Below, in pieces: positions 1 to 11,575 of a stretch of DNA of 64,000 bases. The translations under genes and the position numbers were made by a program. Source of the stretch: Heterocephalus glaber. Lineage: Eukaryota; Chordata; Mammalia; Rodentia; Bathyergidae. The number at the start of each line of letters is the position of its first letter. Position 1 is the stretch's first letter. The notes under the pieces are model-generated. The model was not told the origin of the DNA, searched no databases, and saw nothing but the letters and a program-made list of their open reading frames with translations. The DNA is taken from positions 2,372,023-2,436,022 of the forward strand of contig NW_004624854.1 in NCBI RefSeq assembly GCF_000247695.1, in the 5' to 3' direction.

Positions 1-110
1 AGAGAATGAGTCAGCAAGGATTGAGATTTCTGACACTGCAAGCCAAAGTAAATCTTTAAGTCAATGTTCTCAGGTATGTTTTTCACAGTGATGGAAACTA
101 GGCTAACACA
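1..110 (+). mobile_element. MaLR LTR, 3' end (ORR1-like)
   Basis: This is the 3' part of a rodent MaLR long terminal repeat, cut by the window edge. It shows the usual order near the end of such LTRs: a gccaaagtaaa polyadenylation block, a pyrimidine-rich stretch, 'tctcaggta..tttt..cacagtgatg', then 'gaaactaggctaacaca'. The same layout recurs at 13.6, 30.8 and 59.7 kb in this window. It is old and diverged, and its 5' part lies outside the window. Confidence 0.75.
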
Positions 111-3100
111 ACACTTCATAAGTGTCTCCTTCTCTTGATAAAACTATTCACAGATTATCTATAGTTTCCCATCTTTACTTTTTTATTTTCCTCCTTTTGG
201 ACATTAGGAGTCCCCATTGTCTCAAGTTCCTTCCTCATTCTGCTCTTATAAATCATAATTCGTGCTCTCCCTAAAGCCCTAATTCCTCAAATAGATATCT
301 TCATGCAATCAGCTTTCCATTGAGTATTTTTCTAACACTGAAGTTGTCTTATTACTTAAAATCTGAATAATGAAATTTCATGTTCTTCACTGCACTATGA
401 GGCTCTTAAGTAAAAAGCAATCATAAAACACAGCACCTGAAACATTGTTGATAGAACTGTTAAGTGGGATTGGGAAATTACAAAATGAGACACAAGTCAG
501 CCATTTAGTGTTGAACATTTTGGCGATTTCATTGCTGGGTTTTACGAAAATTAAGGCATAACACTTAATTGTGTCAGATTGGGAAATACAATCAACTGTG
601 TGAGCTGTACTTAGTCTTCTATTTTCAGGACATTTTCACCATCAGATCAAGTATGGATTGTATGTGAGGTAGAAAGCCTGTACTATTAAGGGCTAAAAAT
701 CACCATAACTTAAATGGTTAAATCAGGCAGGTTTTGGCAAATTGACAACTGGTGGTATGTTTGCTCTGAAAGTTCCTGAAGATGAAAGAGTTGAAGTTTT
801 TCTTTTCTCCCATGAATGATTTTTAGCTGAGTGATGGAGAATGTGCATGTGAGAGCAAGCCGGCAGCACATGCTCATGAATTGAAGCACCTGCACCCGCC
901 AAGCCCTGAGTCACAGACCCCTGAAACATGCTTGCTGCTGTTGTTCCTGGAGGAAAAAGTACACAGACATGGTAGGGAGGGGAGCTGCAGGGAGCTAGGA
1001 AAGATAAGCAGCCACTTGGATAGGATTCACACAAGGGTCTGCTGAAACGCTTTCAGTGTAAAGATTCCCACCATGGCTGATTTCAAGCCACCAATGCAGT
1101 CTCCAGAGCAGGAAATGGTCAGAGGCACAGGAAGGAAAGAGATCCCATGCAGCTGCCCTGAGCCACTGGGCTCCAGCCCAGCTGCAGGAGAATGACTGTG
1201 GTCATTTCTGGTTTCCCTTGAAGATGGCTTTCATGTGGACCTGATGTTTAGTCTTCCTGTTGCTTCCTGTTGTTTAAACCTTTCTAAAATCTATGTGTCC
1301 CGTATGTCAATTTTTTGTTCTTTCATTTCCCCAAATCATAGGAATGCAAACACAAATGGAAGTCTTTGAATGTAGAAATGACACTAATATACAGGAGAGG
1401 CAAAAATGTTTGAATAAAGATTGAGATAATTCTCTGACATTTGAAATAATTATTTCTGAATTTAGTGAATATAGAACTGAAGGGTATATTATTTTAGTCT
1501 GAATGAAGTAGGATATTTAAGAGCTATGTTGTGCTGTGGAATGGAAATGGGACACACAGAATAATTAAGATCTATCGTGGAAGAGTATTATTGTACATTA
1601 TTTCATCTGGTGCTCTGTGATCTTGCATACCACACCAGACATATGAAAATAAACTTACAACACAATTTGTTTCAAGCAGCCTCAATTCTCTTTCCCCATA
1701 TGCACATCCTTTTTCTCAGTTTTCCTCTGTCAAATTCTAATCTAGTAAAAATCTTTTCCCATTTCTCTATTATCGATGCTTTCATTTTTCAAATCATTCC
1801 CCATTATTAGTGTAATTTGTGTCTCATTTTTGCAATTGTTTCCTGCATAGTTTTTGCATTTCCCTTCTGGTCCTATAGAGATTATCTATGCTACACTGTA
1901 TTAATTCCCATAAGATAATTTTGGGGCAAGTGTCGCCTTTGCGATGCTGGATTCACACTTGGCTATAACCTTCATCACACACCCATTACTTGTCACTTTT
2001 TAAGGTGGCCCCCAGTAGGCAGGTGGTGTTGTTTACTGTTCCCCTGATTACAACACACACTTTCACATGTTCCTCTCTGTACTAGACTGTTCCCCTACTG
2101 CGAAATCCTCTTGTCCACTTTAGAGCACATCTCCGGAAGCATTTAACTCTAAAGGAGATTGACTCAGTGAGCTAAATTATGTCTTGGTGAATGCACATTT
2201 TGTGCTGCTACTGAAGAAAGTCACTTCTATTGGAAATGCTCTTTGATAGGAATCTCCTAGTTGGATAAAAAGCCCTTTACAGCGGTGGCAAGGGAGGATG
2301 GATTCCATATATATCTGCATGCATCTATTACAGCACTGGAAAGGAGTAGCCATGAGACCTGCATCAATCAAACATCTCTGAGAGTACAGATGCTAAAATC
2401 AACTTGCTATGATTTCCATGATGTTTCTCATAGCAACTGTAAAGTAGGCCAGGCAGAGGCTGATTGTGTAAGAGATTCTGCTAAGAAATTCTAACTGAGG
2501 CAACTGAAAGGAATTGTAGAGCTCAAAATTTAGGATGGCCACCTCCCACAAATTGTCACTGTGAGCTCATTAAAAGGCAATGATTTATATGTTATCCTGC
2601 CAACATGTGTTGTGATAACACACTTAACACTGTAAAGAACATATCATCTAGTGGTGTGTTACATACCTACTCTATTTAGCACTTTTTGGAATTTGAATAA
2701 GGCATGTTCTTGTAAAAATTTATTTCAATTTATTCAACATATATGAAAACTGTGCATGAGCATAAAATCCTAGATGTAGTGTTCATAAAATTTTAGTAAT
2801 TAAAATGTAGCTAATATCCATAAAAGAAAGTAATTGCATGGGTTCAAGGGAAGTCATAGATTATTTTATTTTATAAAATGTTATTGTTTTTCTTTAAATA
2901 AGAAAAGTGAGGCAGAGTGCTGAAGTAGCTTGTCTGTTCTGGTATATAGTAGCTCTAGAGACTGTAGTAAAAAGCTATACTTTTCTACATCAACTGTGTA
3001 CCAGTACATGTGTGTGCTATTTCAGAAAGTAGAAGTCTTAGCATCATAAACATGACAAAATATGATTTTCCTAGCTGTTCCTAGAAGACTATAAAATGGC

Positions 3101-3129
3101 CTATGCACTCAGAGATAATTACATTTGCA
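111..3129. other. AT-rich sequence, no recognised element
   Basis: About 3 kb without a gene or a repeat I can name. Composition is AT-rich except for slightly GC-richer sequence at about 840-1260. The short open frames here (for example 2261-2494 on plus and 723-1034 on minus) have no recognisable domains and no codon pattern that suggests selection. Confidence 0.6.
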
Positions 3130-3520
3130 CTATGCTTGCGTACACGGAATCCCCCCGACAGATGCCCAGCCAGAATTCCCTAAATCTAGGAGGAACCCGG
3201 GGAGCTGGTTGCTGTATGCGCTGCTGAAGTTGGCTGGCCCACCAAAATCTATACTCAATCCGGAGCTACTTGACTAGGGATTAGCAACCTCAACAATTTA
3301 ACTAGACCCTTAAAATGTGTTTCTAGCACCAGAGTCTGAAAAATAAACAAGGGGGAAGCATGTTACTTCTCAGATTAAGGTCAGTATGTCTCCAGGAATC
3401 TGGTGCTCTCTATTTCCCATCCAGCGCAGAGAGGACTGATGGGGATTTTGGGGTGGTGCTGAGCTTCCTGGAAGAGGAAACACGCGGAGCCTAGCAATGT
3501 GCGCGGTCAGCATTAGTTTG
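3130..3520. other. GC-richer, CpG-containing block, left part
   Basis: A clear rise in GC and CpG compared with both flanks, with CpGs in contexts such as acccgggg, atgcgctg, atccggag, acgcggag and tgcgcggt. It continues after the ID insertion at 3521-3630. I recognise no exon, promoter consensus or repeat family. It could be a decayed CpG island, an old LTR or unique sequence. Confidence 0.45.
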
Positions 3521-3630
3521 TTTTTTGTGTGTTTTTTTGTTTTGTTTTGTTTTGGTTTGGTTTTTTTGTTACCTGGGATCGAACTCGGGTCCTTGCGCTT
3601 GCGCAGCAAGCAGCAGAACCACTGAGCTAG
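3521..3630 (-). mobile_element. ID-type SINE (tRNA-derived), 5'-truncated
   Basis: Read on the minus strand, it has ctagctcagtggttctg (box A side), then caagcgcaaggacccgag and ttcgatcccaggtaac (box B), followed by an A-rich tail seen here as a T/G-rich run at about 3521-3571. The first bases of the element (gggctggggattt) are missing. Pol III box motifs are close to consensus, so the copy is fairly young. It splits the GC-richer block at 3130-4250. Confidence 0.85.
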
Positions 3631-4250
3631 TTTTGACTTTGAGTTCTCCAGGCAGGCACACGGGGAGAGCAGGCGCAGGATGAGTCCTGAAGACAGCGAA
3701 TGATTTCTCGTATTGGTGGGGGGAGCAGGGGCTCCCTGGAGTCTGTGTCTGAGTGAGGTTTGCGCTGGGTCTTTCTAAAGAGTGAGCCGCGCAGCTCCAT
3801 GCTGCACCCCAACGATGACCGTCTCGGCTTCCATGGGGGACAATTTGTGGGCAGTGGTTTCTTCTAAGGTTCCCTAAAGAGCATCCTGGAAGGGAGTGTC
3901 TTCTGCCTGAAGGAGGAACACACTGAGAAGGGTCTGACGGTCTTGGAGGGAATTACGAATTAGGCCTCTCCAGAGGAGCCAGGGGAGTTTTGTCGTGAGC
4001 AAGAGCCACAGCAGAGTCTGGCGCGCACCTTGGAGCATAGACAGCGGTGATTTCAGGGCATTGTGCTTAGTGCTGCGTGGAGGAGGTTAAGTGCTAGGAA
4101 AGAGAGACACTGAGGTTCCAGTCCTGCAGGGACAGCCAACCAATTTCCATGTGTGGCGCCAGGGCTTCTCAAGAACAGCATCCTGAGAATGTGGTGTTCT
4201 GCTAAACTGTAGAGCACTTTCATATTCAGAGTGTTATGCTTTTTCACCTG
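3631..4250. other. GC-richer, CpG-containing block, right part
   Basis: Continuation of the GC-richer block, with CpGs in gccgcgcag, gaccgtctcgg, tggcgcgcacc and tggcgccagg. No reading frame over about 64 codons and no clear splice structure. Sequence returns to AT-rich composition near 4250. It is not assigned to any family. Confidence 0.45.
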
Positions 4251-5317
4251 TTTAGGAGAAAAGAAGAAAGAAGCATTTAAAAAGGATTTTATTTGCCCAA
4301 GAAGTGTGACAAAAGTTCACCTAATTTCATTCCTTTGAAAACACCTTTCGTTCACTCTTCAGTGCTCGCTGGCTGTTGTTTACAGAAGTGGAGAAATGCA
4401 CTATGAGGTAAGCTACACATAATTTGGAATTTTTATATTCAAATATTATTTTGGGATTTAAGCCTAAACACCAAGTGAACATTATGCATACTATGAGCTC
4501 TAAGCTTTAAATTTTGGAGAGCTGATTATGTTTTTTCCTAATCAGTACACATTGAAAAACACATTGCTTTTAAGTTTCTTGATTAAATACATAATTCAGG
4601 TAGTTAAGTTCTTACAAATATGCATACTAAATACTCAATATGTGGCTTCCAGATTGGAGTCACAAATTTACTTTCAAGTAATAGAATTTTAGAAAATCCT
4701 GGATGTTGTGAAATTAGATATTTATAATTAATTGCCTTTGAAAACAATTTTGTTCAAAGTATTCATTGTTATTTATTATTCTGAAAGATAAATCATAAGT
4801 TTTTGATTTGCCTTTTTTCTATTACTCAAAATTTTCTTTTTAAACAAAAGTACACACATAGAGCTATTCATTTTCATGAATCCATTTTATTCCTTGTTAA
4901 AATTTTTTAGCCTCTAAGATGTTTTTGAAAAATACTAACATTTCATGATTCATATCTACATTATTCTGCTAAGTTCAATACATATACATATATATGTAAT
5001 TCATTAATGCATAAATTTAGTTTGAAAAGTGTGTGCATTTGTGTGGTGTATGTACATGTGTTTTCTATCTCAACCATTGTGAAGAAAAGAAAAGAGAAGT
5101 GCTCTGTATGGATTTTTGTATGCATACACACTCACATACATGCAAACACACATATATTCCCATACGCACATATGATATAGTCCCACAAAATGTAAGTTAA
5201 ACATGTAAACATGTAAATGCAAGTCTTTGTTGGAACATTGTCATGGAAGGTTTCAGGTAAAGTCATTGGAGAACATGGGCCAGGTTTGAAAATCCAGATG
5301 CTCTTCTTTCTAGAAAT
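4251..5317. other. AT-rich sequence, no recognised element
   Basis: Strongly AT-rich. A loosely CA-rich patch lies at about 5125-5170. I see no gene, SINE or LTR signature. Confidence 0.6.
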
Positions 5318-5452
5318 GTGGTTGTGGGGAATTCAATTAAATGTTTGGAGTCCTGATTTCTCTATCTAAAACAGAGATAATAAACATAGGTTTGTAGTGG
5401 GGCCTAACTCAGATAATATGCATAGGAAGTGTGTAATAAATAAACTGCAATT
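5318..5452 (+). mobile_element. MIR SINE fragment
   Basis: The order of words follows the MIR 3' half on the plus strand: a decayed 'gggcaattcaattaa'-like part, 'ctgatttctctatctaaaacagagataata', then 'ctcagataatatgcataggaagtgtgtaataaat'. These correspond to the MIR 'cctcatctgtaaaatgg' and 'gcacatagtaagcactcaataaat' blocks. It is an ancient mammal-wide copy and is heavily diverged. Confidence 0.65.
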
Positions 5453-6300
5453 TTTAAAAATACAATTACTAGTATTAATGAGAATGTTATGGTGATTAGT
5501 GATGTTAAAGTTTTGATCGTAATAATTTAATAATTTATCTAATCAGTTGAGTGTTTCAAGTGTTCCAGCCCTATGATATTTGAAAGGTAAAAACAGTAGT
5601 TTTATAATTTCCATATAATATGCAAATACTACCTTAATGGCTTCATCTTTGAATAATAGACAATTTTCAGAATTTCTAAATCATAAAGTTTTTAAAATTT
5701 TTTGAATAATAAAGCATCTAATTTTGTTCTTTGTCCTCTTTGAACGTTTTCAGTGTATTAAATTTTCAACACAGGATTTCTTCTCTTTTGAGCGTATGCT
5801 CTTCTGTGAGCCATGGTTGTTACCATGTATGTGAGACGTCAGGAAAATTAGGATGACTTGTTTTTAAATGAATCCATTAGGTACTTACTTTCCTACTAGA
5901 ATTCAAGTTAAAATGGTCCTAGAGATAAGTCTTGCCAAGGAAAAATAAGAACTCATTTTGAATATCTAATCAACAGGCATTGAGGCACCCTGTGGCACTG
6001 TTTACCTCTTCCCCTCACTGCCCACCTGGACATGGACCCACCACACTCTTGAAATGTTGCCAGTATAATAAGTGCATTTAAAATTGTATTTAACATTAAT
6101 TTGGCTTTATTTAAATAGGCACATATGGCTAGTGACATCGGAGCATGTAGATAAAGTGAAAAGTTACAAATAGTGAGGTCCGCATGACAAGTCACACATG
6201 TGGTTACAAATAAAGGAACACTGTAACTAAAATGAAAGCATTTTTTATTTGTATAATTTTTATAATATTAGAAAATGTGTCCTCCTTGGAAGCTCCAGTG
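5453..6300. other. AT-rich sequence, no recognised element
   Basis: No element recognised. An open frame on minus at 5953-6195 looks like chance. Confidence 0.6.
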
Positions 6301-6342
6301 TTCTCTCTCCCTCTCTCCCCGTCCCCCTCCCTCTCCCCCTCT
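6301..6342 (+). repeat. Polypyrimidine (CT/CCT) tract
   Basis: An almost pure C/T run of about 42 bases (ttctctctccctctctcccc and onward). It is low-complexity DNA. Confidence 0.85.
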
Positions 6343-6944
6343 GTTTTTCATATGTGGATCTGCTTTTCTGTTCATTTCTGTGGTGCTTACACAATACTGA
6401 TTCAATGAAAGAAGCACTCAAGGCAATCAGTTTCATACCTGTGGCAGACTTAGTGAGTACTAACCTATGTCATATCATGCATCCCCTTGTGCCACGTACT
6501 CCTAAGGATAGGTGGGCAATTATTTTCCCAATGAATGATAAATATCAACTTAATTGATCTAATTATGCTTTGCAATATTCAGTTCCTATGACATGAAATT
6601 TTGAAAGCAGAAATATTTCTTTAGTTATCTCTCTCAGATCGACTGAGATTTAATCAAAGCTTTGACAAGACTATGCCAATGAAGACATTTGTGAGTTGTT
6701 TAAGTCTTATTTATTTATTTATGCTAGTGGAAGAAAAAGAATAAGAGCAAAATTTCACCAAAGTGTTTCTTCTTTTGGGTCCTACACAGCACTGACATGG
6801 CTTTGTCCTAGGGTCACAGAGCCCGAGAAGTATTCATGTTTAGTATTTAGATATGTTTGCATTATATAAATCATAGAGCCGACATCAAAGAGTCTTGATT
6901 AATGCAATTTTTCTTAACTATGATTCATTACTTGCAATGTTATA
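6343..6944. other. AT-rich sequence, no recognised element
   Basis: No gene or repeat family recognised. Confidence 0.55.
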
Positions 6945-7070
6945 ACTCAGCGTATATCGTTCTGGCGGGGTTTGGAAGAGGTACGTCAATGAAGAGGATG
7001 CACTTTATGGATGGTCGCGCTCGGCGGAATGACGAGGACTTGGTAAGAGGCTCTAAGCAAGCCTGAGTTT
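6945..7070 (+). promoter_or_regulatory. CpG cluster with promoter-like motifs
   Basis: Nine CpGs lie within 84 bases (at 6951, 6958, 6966, 6984, 7016, 7018, 7022, 7025 and 7033), while the flanks have almost none. The cluster has a GC-box-like ggcggggt at 6964-6971 and a CRE/ATF half-site (tacgtcaat) at 6982-6990. A small open frame starts with ATG at 6989 and runs 25 codons to a TGA at 7064-7066. It contains a plausible splice donor (ttg|gtaagagg) at 7042/7043. Together this resembles a small CpG-rich promoter with a first exon, as is common for lncRNAs, but nothing in the sequence proves transcription. It could also be a young, still CpG-rich unrecognised repeat fragment. Confidence 0.35.
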
Positions 7071-7360
7071 TAATCACAGACAGTTGCTAATCTTTCATAG
7101 CCGGGATTCTGTTAGGCTGCTTGCCTCCACGCAATCTCTGGCTTTGCGCCTCACATCTAAGGCCTGAGCCCCAAGAGCAGCCTCGGGCGTCCTTTGCAGA
7201 GAGAAGCAGGACGAGCTTTCTCCATCACTGGTGAGGCCAGGCCACCTCCATCTGCAGAACACTGAACTCTGGTGTCACACCTGTGCCCAGAGGTGAAAAG
7301 TGACCTGTAAAGTGCCACACCTCGTGCCTGGGGTCTCGGGATGGTACACTAATTTTGTGC
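7071..7360. other. GC-richer flank of the CpG cluster
   Basis: Moderately GC-rich sequence downstream of the CpG cluster, with scattered CpGs (ctccacgcaatc, ctttgcgcctc, ctcgggcgtcc, tctcgggatgg). No repeat family or coding exon recognised. Composition returns to AT-rich near 7360. Confidence 0.4.
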
Positions 7361-7518
7361 AACTCAAGGTTTTTTCACCACACCTAAATTATTATGTCAT
7401 GTCTCTTTCTTAACTTGCTAATATTAGAAGATTTTAGTTCTTTTCACATAGATGCAATAGTCCATCATTTACACTACCACAGAAAGTACTGCAAGCATTC
7501 CTTTCAACAGACCAAGTG

Positions 7519-7551
7519 AATGTGTGTGTGTGTGTGAGTGTGTGTGTGGTA
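7519..7551 (+). repeat. (TG)n microsatellite, interrupted
   Basis: About 15 TG/AG dinucleotides (gaatgtgtgtgtgtgtgtga, then gtgtgtgtgtggt). Confidence 0.9.
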
Positions 7552-8058
7552 ACGAGTGTAACTCCAGGGAGCAGAATTCTGCCTAAAATGACTGTGCCAC
7601 AGAGTGCTAGGAGGAAAGAAAATGACATTGTGAATGAGGAGCACACAGGCCAATGAAGTATAATGTGGCAAAATCCAAGACGTTTAAGGTCATGGCACAG
7701 TAGTGAAATTTGCTGAGCAGTGAAAGCTGTGAATCTCATAAGAGAATGGAATTTGTGCTAATGGCAGGGGAAGTATTAGTTGGCATCTTTATATGGGAAA
7801 GGGGGAGGGGATCTACTTGGGAAAATAACTGTGATAGCGCGATGTTAGATAATGTAGATGAAGGAGGCTGAATACAGGGTAAAAGGTAGAAAATGTTGGC
7901 AATTGTCTAGATCTGGGCTAATTGAATCTTTAGCTAGAAAAATATAGGGAAGAAGCTTGGCTTATTTCATTGCAAACACACAGAAAATTATGAGTATATT
8001 GACTATTAAAAATATTTTTAAAAATTTTACCTTATAGCTAGAACTATCAGAAAATATA

Positions 8059-8125
8059 TTGTTATATAATTATATAATATATAGTTATATATTATATAAT
8101 ATATAGTTATATATTATATTATTGG
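8059..8125. repeat. 22-bp AT-only tandem repeat
   Basis: Two head-to-tail 22-base units at 8079-8100 and 8101-8122 differ at one position. They are preceded by similar but shorter ttatataat/tatataata units from 8059. Almost every base is A or T, and the units are rich in TATA/ATAT self-complementarity, so the stretch could extrude as a hairpin. Confidence 0.85.
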
Positions 8126-9204
8126 AAACATATTATATTTTAGATTATCAGTTCAACCCTTGACAAATCTAGAAAATACATTTCTTGAGTCAGGAAGAAA
8201 GGACAAGAACTCGTATGTGGATTTTAGAATTAGTCATATGGAAATTATAATTAAAGTTTTTATGGAGGGAGATATTCTGCTTGAAAGAAAGCATAACATG
8301 CCAGGGTGGATTTAAAAGCTTGGAGGGTGAATTAGTTATGGTGATCAGGTTCAATTTCTGTCCATAAGCAGAAGTGTAGAACCTGAGAAGGGCTATGAAG
8401 CTCTTGGTTCGGGAAGTGCTATAATCACATAGGTTTTGAATTCTGTTCTATCGATGTTTAGTAAAATCTACAAAGCCTTTTTTGTAATATTTACATTGTT
8501 AACCTATATATTTTTAAAAATATATAAATTTGCCCTTAATAAAATGCTTGTGGTGAAGTATAGTATTTGTATTCACTTAAATTTAGAAACTGTATTTGGA
8601 AAGAAAATTGAGTTTGAAAATGTTTATCAGTCAGGATATACAACTCAATAAATTTGACCTAAAACTTCTTGCTAAAATTAAAACACTAGTTAAAATCTTT
8701 CTGTATATTCTTGAAGTTTTAAGGGAAATATTTTGTATCCTCCATAAGTTGCATAGATAAAATTAAATAATAGTCATGTTAGAAACAATCAACTGAAACA
8801 ATGCAGAAAATCAATTTTTCTTTCATAAGCCTCTGAAAATTAAATAATGTCAAAGTTACTCTTAAAGATTATTAATAACACCCATGTATAACTTCTTTCA
8901 TATTCTATTTTTTTAGTTATTAAAAATACATACTAGTCCAGGAGAGGGCTACCAAAGGATTGTTTTCAGGTTGATTTATGAGAATTACTGATAACATTAC
9001 ATAATATAGCAAATATTAAATCAGTCACCTTTTCAAAATGTTTTAGTCTTCAGTGTTTCTCAACAATCCACCTTTGCCTTGTTATCCTAGTACAAAATGC
9101 TACCTTTGTTCTCCTGCTTTGTTTATTTAGTCTATTAACTCGTTTCCTTGATATTACTTAATCTTCCCTTTCATTTTACTTTCTATGCAGGAAGGCAAAT
9201 AGTC

Positions 9205-9870
9205 CTTTAATAATGTTGCTCAAAATTCTCCAGGGCCTTCACTTAGGATAAAATCAAAATTGTTTCTCATGGCCCGAAGACTTCTCTGATTCATTCCGTG
9301 GAGTGCCCCACCCCGCCCCACCAGCTTTTCTACTTTAATTTCAAGCTGCCAGCGATGTTCTTGATACAAAACTTCTTTTTTAGCCCATTCATCAGTCTAG
9401 GGTAATATGACTGGATATTTACATGTCTGTTTCCCTGATTTCGTTATTTTTTCAACTTTTTAAAATTTTTCTTTTTTCATATCACCTTCTTTCTTAGTGC
9501 GTGCTGACAGGACATAATGAGCCCATCTCTCTGTGGAGCCTAGGCTCATGCAGGGTCATTTGGCTCCTTTCTTCACCCTTTCCCTGTCTTCCCTCCACAT
9601 CTCTTGGGCCCCTTCCTCTTCTGCACCTGTGCAGTCCCTGTCCACTTAGTCACCACTTCCTCAAAATGACACTCACTTTTCCATTTTATCATGTGCTTCC
9701 ACTAATTTTATTTTTTCATAAAACCATTGGCATATTATAAAATTTAATAATATATTATTTTTCATTTATTGTCAACCTTTCCCATGAAAATATTGGTACA
9801 TGTTAATTATCAGTGCCTAAAACAGTGCTTGACATAAAATAATTACCACTCTTTACTGAATAAGTATAAT
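9205..9870 (+). mobile_element. L2 (LINE/CR1 clade) 3' end
   Basis: Successive words follow the L2 3' region: 'aaattctccagggccttcacttaggataaaatcaaaa', 'ctcatggcccg', a C/T-rich segment with 'cttcccctccacatct', 'caccacttcctcaaaatgacactc', 'ttattgtcaacc' and finally 'cagtgcctaaaacagtgcttgacataaaataatt'. The last block is the L2 'cctggcacatagtaggcgctcaataaat' signature. The element is ancient and much decayed, and no ORF survives. Confidence 0.7.
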
Positions 9871-9984
9871 TCAATACCCATCATAAAAATGATCACATAT
9901 TTAAAGATTAATGTCGGGGCTGTACATTATAACACACACTCTTATCAGTCACATTTTGGTAACACTCACTTTTTAATTCTTTAA

Positions 9985-10175
9985 TTTTTTTTTTCAGTAC
10001 TGGGGATTGAACCCAGGGCCTTCACACTGAGCTACATCCCCTAGAAATTGTATATATGTATATGTATTGATATTGTTTATTTGTTTATTTGTTTGTTTTT
10101 GAGAAAGAGTCTCAGTTACTCACTGAGTTTTCCAGGCTGGGCTTGAACTTATGATGTTACAACTTCAGCCTCCTA
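9985..10175 (-). mobile_element. B1+ID composite SINE (B1-dID-like)
   Basis: Read on the minus strand, a B1-like left half (ttaggaggctgaagttgtaa, then caagcccagcctgg, ending in gactctttctcaaaaacaaa) is joined through an A/T-rich linker to an ID-like right half (ggggatgtagctcagtgtga, then ccctgggttcaatccccagtactg) and an A tail (poly-T at about 9988-9996). This order matches the dimeric B1-dID family known from several rodent families. Both halves are diverged. Confidence 0.75.
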
Positions 10176-11380
10176 ATTCTTTTTAAGTTTTTTAGAAAAG
10201 CGTTTACAAGTTTTTCTGCTTCTAGCACCCATGAACTTCTGTTTTTATATTATTATTAGAAGAAAAGGCAAGTGTATGAGCCTGGATGAGTGATATTACC
10301 AGTAAATGATAAGCTACTTTCTAATATATGTATATTATTTCACCAATAATTGATTTATATATGCCCCCCAAAATAAAAATCCTCCCTTTAATAGTTTTGA
10401 AACATGAGATAGCATTTATTTTATTTATATAGTCCTTAAATTAGCCTTGCTATTTAGTTATACCTGAAGATATGGGGATAAAAATTGCACAGAACTTGGT
10501 GTGAGATTCCCAGCATTAAAATTTATGCTGTGTAACTTCAGAAACCATTATCTCTTGTGTTTGGGAAAGCATGGAAGTTCTGCTTTGTGAACACTCTTAA
10601 GTTTTGCAGTCTAATTTGAGGCATTTGTGCAGTTGCATTGCTGATTAAGTAATGAGAAATTCAGACAATAAAAGGGAGCTAGAGCTATCATTTTCATTCT
10701 GAGAAGCTGGGGCCTTACACTTTATGTCAAGGGGAGATGGGTAGATATTGAAGAGTCTCCGTGCCTGATTCAGAATGGAGATTCATGAGCCCACCATGAG
10801 ATGCTATGAATCCGAATTCCAACAGAGTGATCTACAGCATCTTTTATAGATGACTTCTGCCTTTACCACTCAAAATAGGATGCATAGGCAGTAGCAACAG
10901 CCTCACTTGAAAATTTTTCAACAAATCTGAACCCACTTTCCAGACACCCAGAGTCAGAATCTGCACATTCAGGGCCACAGGTGCTTTCTGTACCCAGTGC
11001 ATTTTCAGAAGTAGTGCTTTGGGTGATCCCGATACCTTGCAGGATGTCAGAACCAGTGGATTCCAGCAGCTTCTGTAGGGAGCATTAAGGCTGTTGATGA
11101 ATTGGCTAGAAGCGAGCTCTCTTAGAAGTGATTCTGAAATCCAGCCACTAGTTTCTGTGCCTATTCAGCCAGAAGAGCTTTCTGCATTGTACCATTCTTA
11201 CTGCTTATCAGAGCAAAGCAGTGTGTGAAGCCACTGAAGTGGATTCTTATCTGACGTAAACATCCATAAACTGTGAGCTCTTAACAGATATGAACTGTCC
11301 TTAGTTGGAATCTTAAAACCCTTTGAGTATTTAGTTCATTCAGTCTTACTGGGAAGCCTTGAAATGTTACTGGAAACCTG
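10176..11380. other. AT-rich sequence, no recognised element
   Basis: No gene or named repeat. A weak resemblance to MER5-type DNA transposons at about 10940-11020 was not strong enough to call. Confidence 0.55.
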
Positions 11381-11575
11381 TGCAGTAGGCTCCAGTCTCA
11401 TGCCCAGTGTGCAACCCAGGCCTGAGGAAAAAAACCAAAAACTAAAAGACAGAACTAAGAGACACAGAAAAAGGGGGTGCCAGGACAACCAACGCTGGTG
11501 CAGCCGACAAAGGAGGCACTGGCCAGTACAAGCCACTGATTTTTATTGGTAATCAATTGAAGTAAAAGTGAGGTA
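11381..11575 (-). mobile_element. Possible class II-like LTR fragment
   Basis: Read on the minus strand, it has an aataaaa polyadenylation signal (plus-strand ttttatt at about 11541-11547). About 50-110 bases beyond it is a T-rich tctcttagttctgtctttta block followed by a cctcaggcctgggttgcac end. This R-U5 style layout is typical of IAP/ERVK-type rodent LTRs. I see no TG..CA ends or target duplication, so the assignment is tentative. Confidence 0.35.

Larger units (their letters stand above)
7361..9204. other. AT-rich sequence, simple repeats only
   Basis: No gene and no dispersed repeat recognised, apart from the (TG)n and AT-rich tandem repeats listed separately. Confidence 0.6.

Noticed and set aside
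2261..2494. Plus-strand 77-codon frame
   Set aside because: No domain, no homologous motif and no supporting context.
4153..4162. tggcgccagg, similar to a tRNA-Lys primer binding site
   Set aside because: Only the first 7 bases fit, the following bases do not, and no LTR end precedes it.
10940..11020. MER5-like words on minus
   Set aside because: Too short and too diverged to separate from chance.
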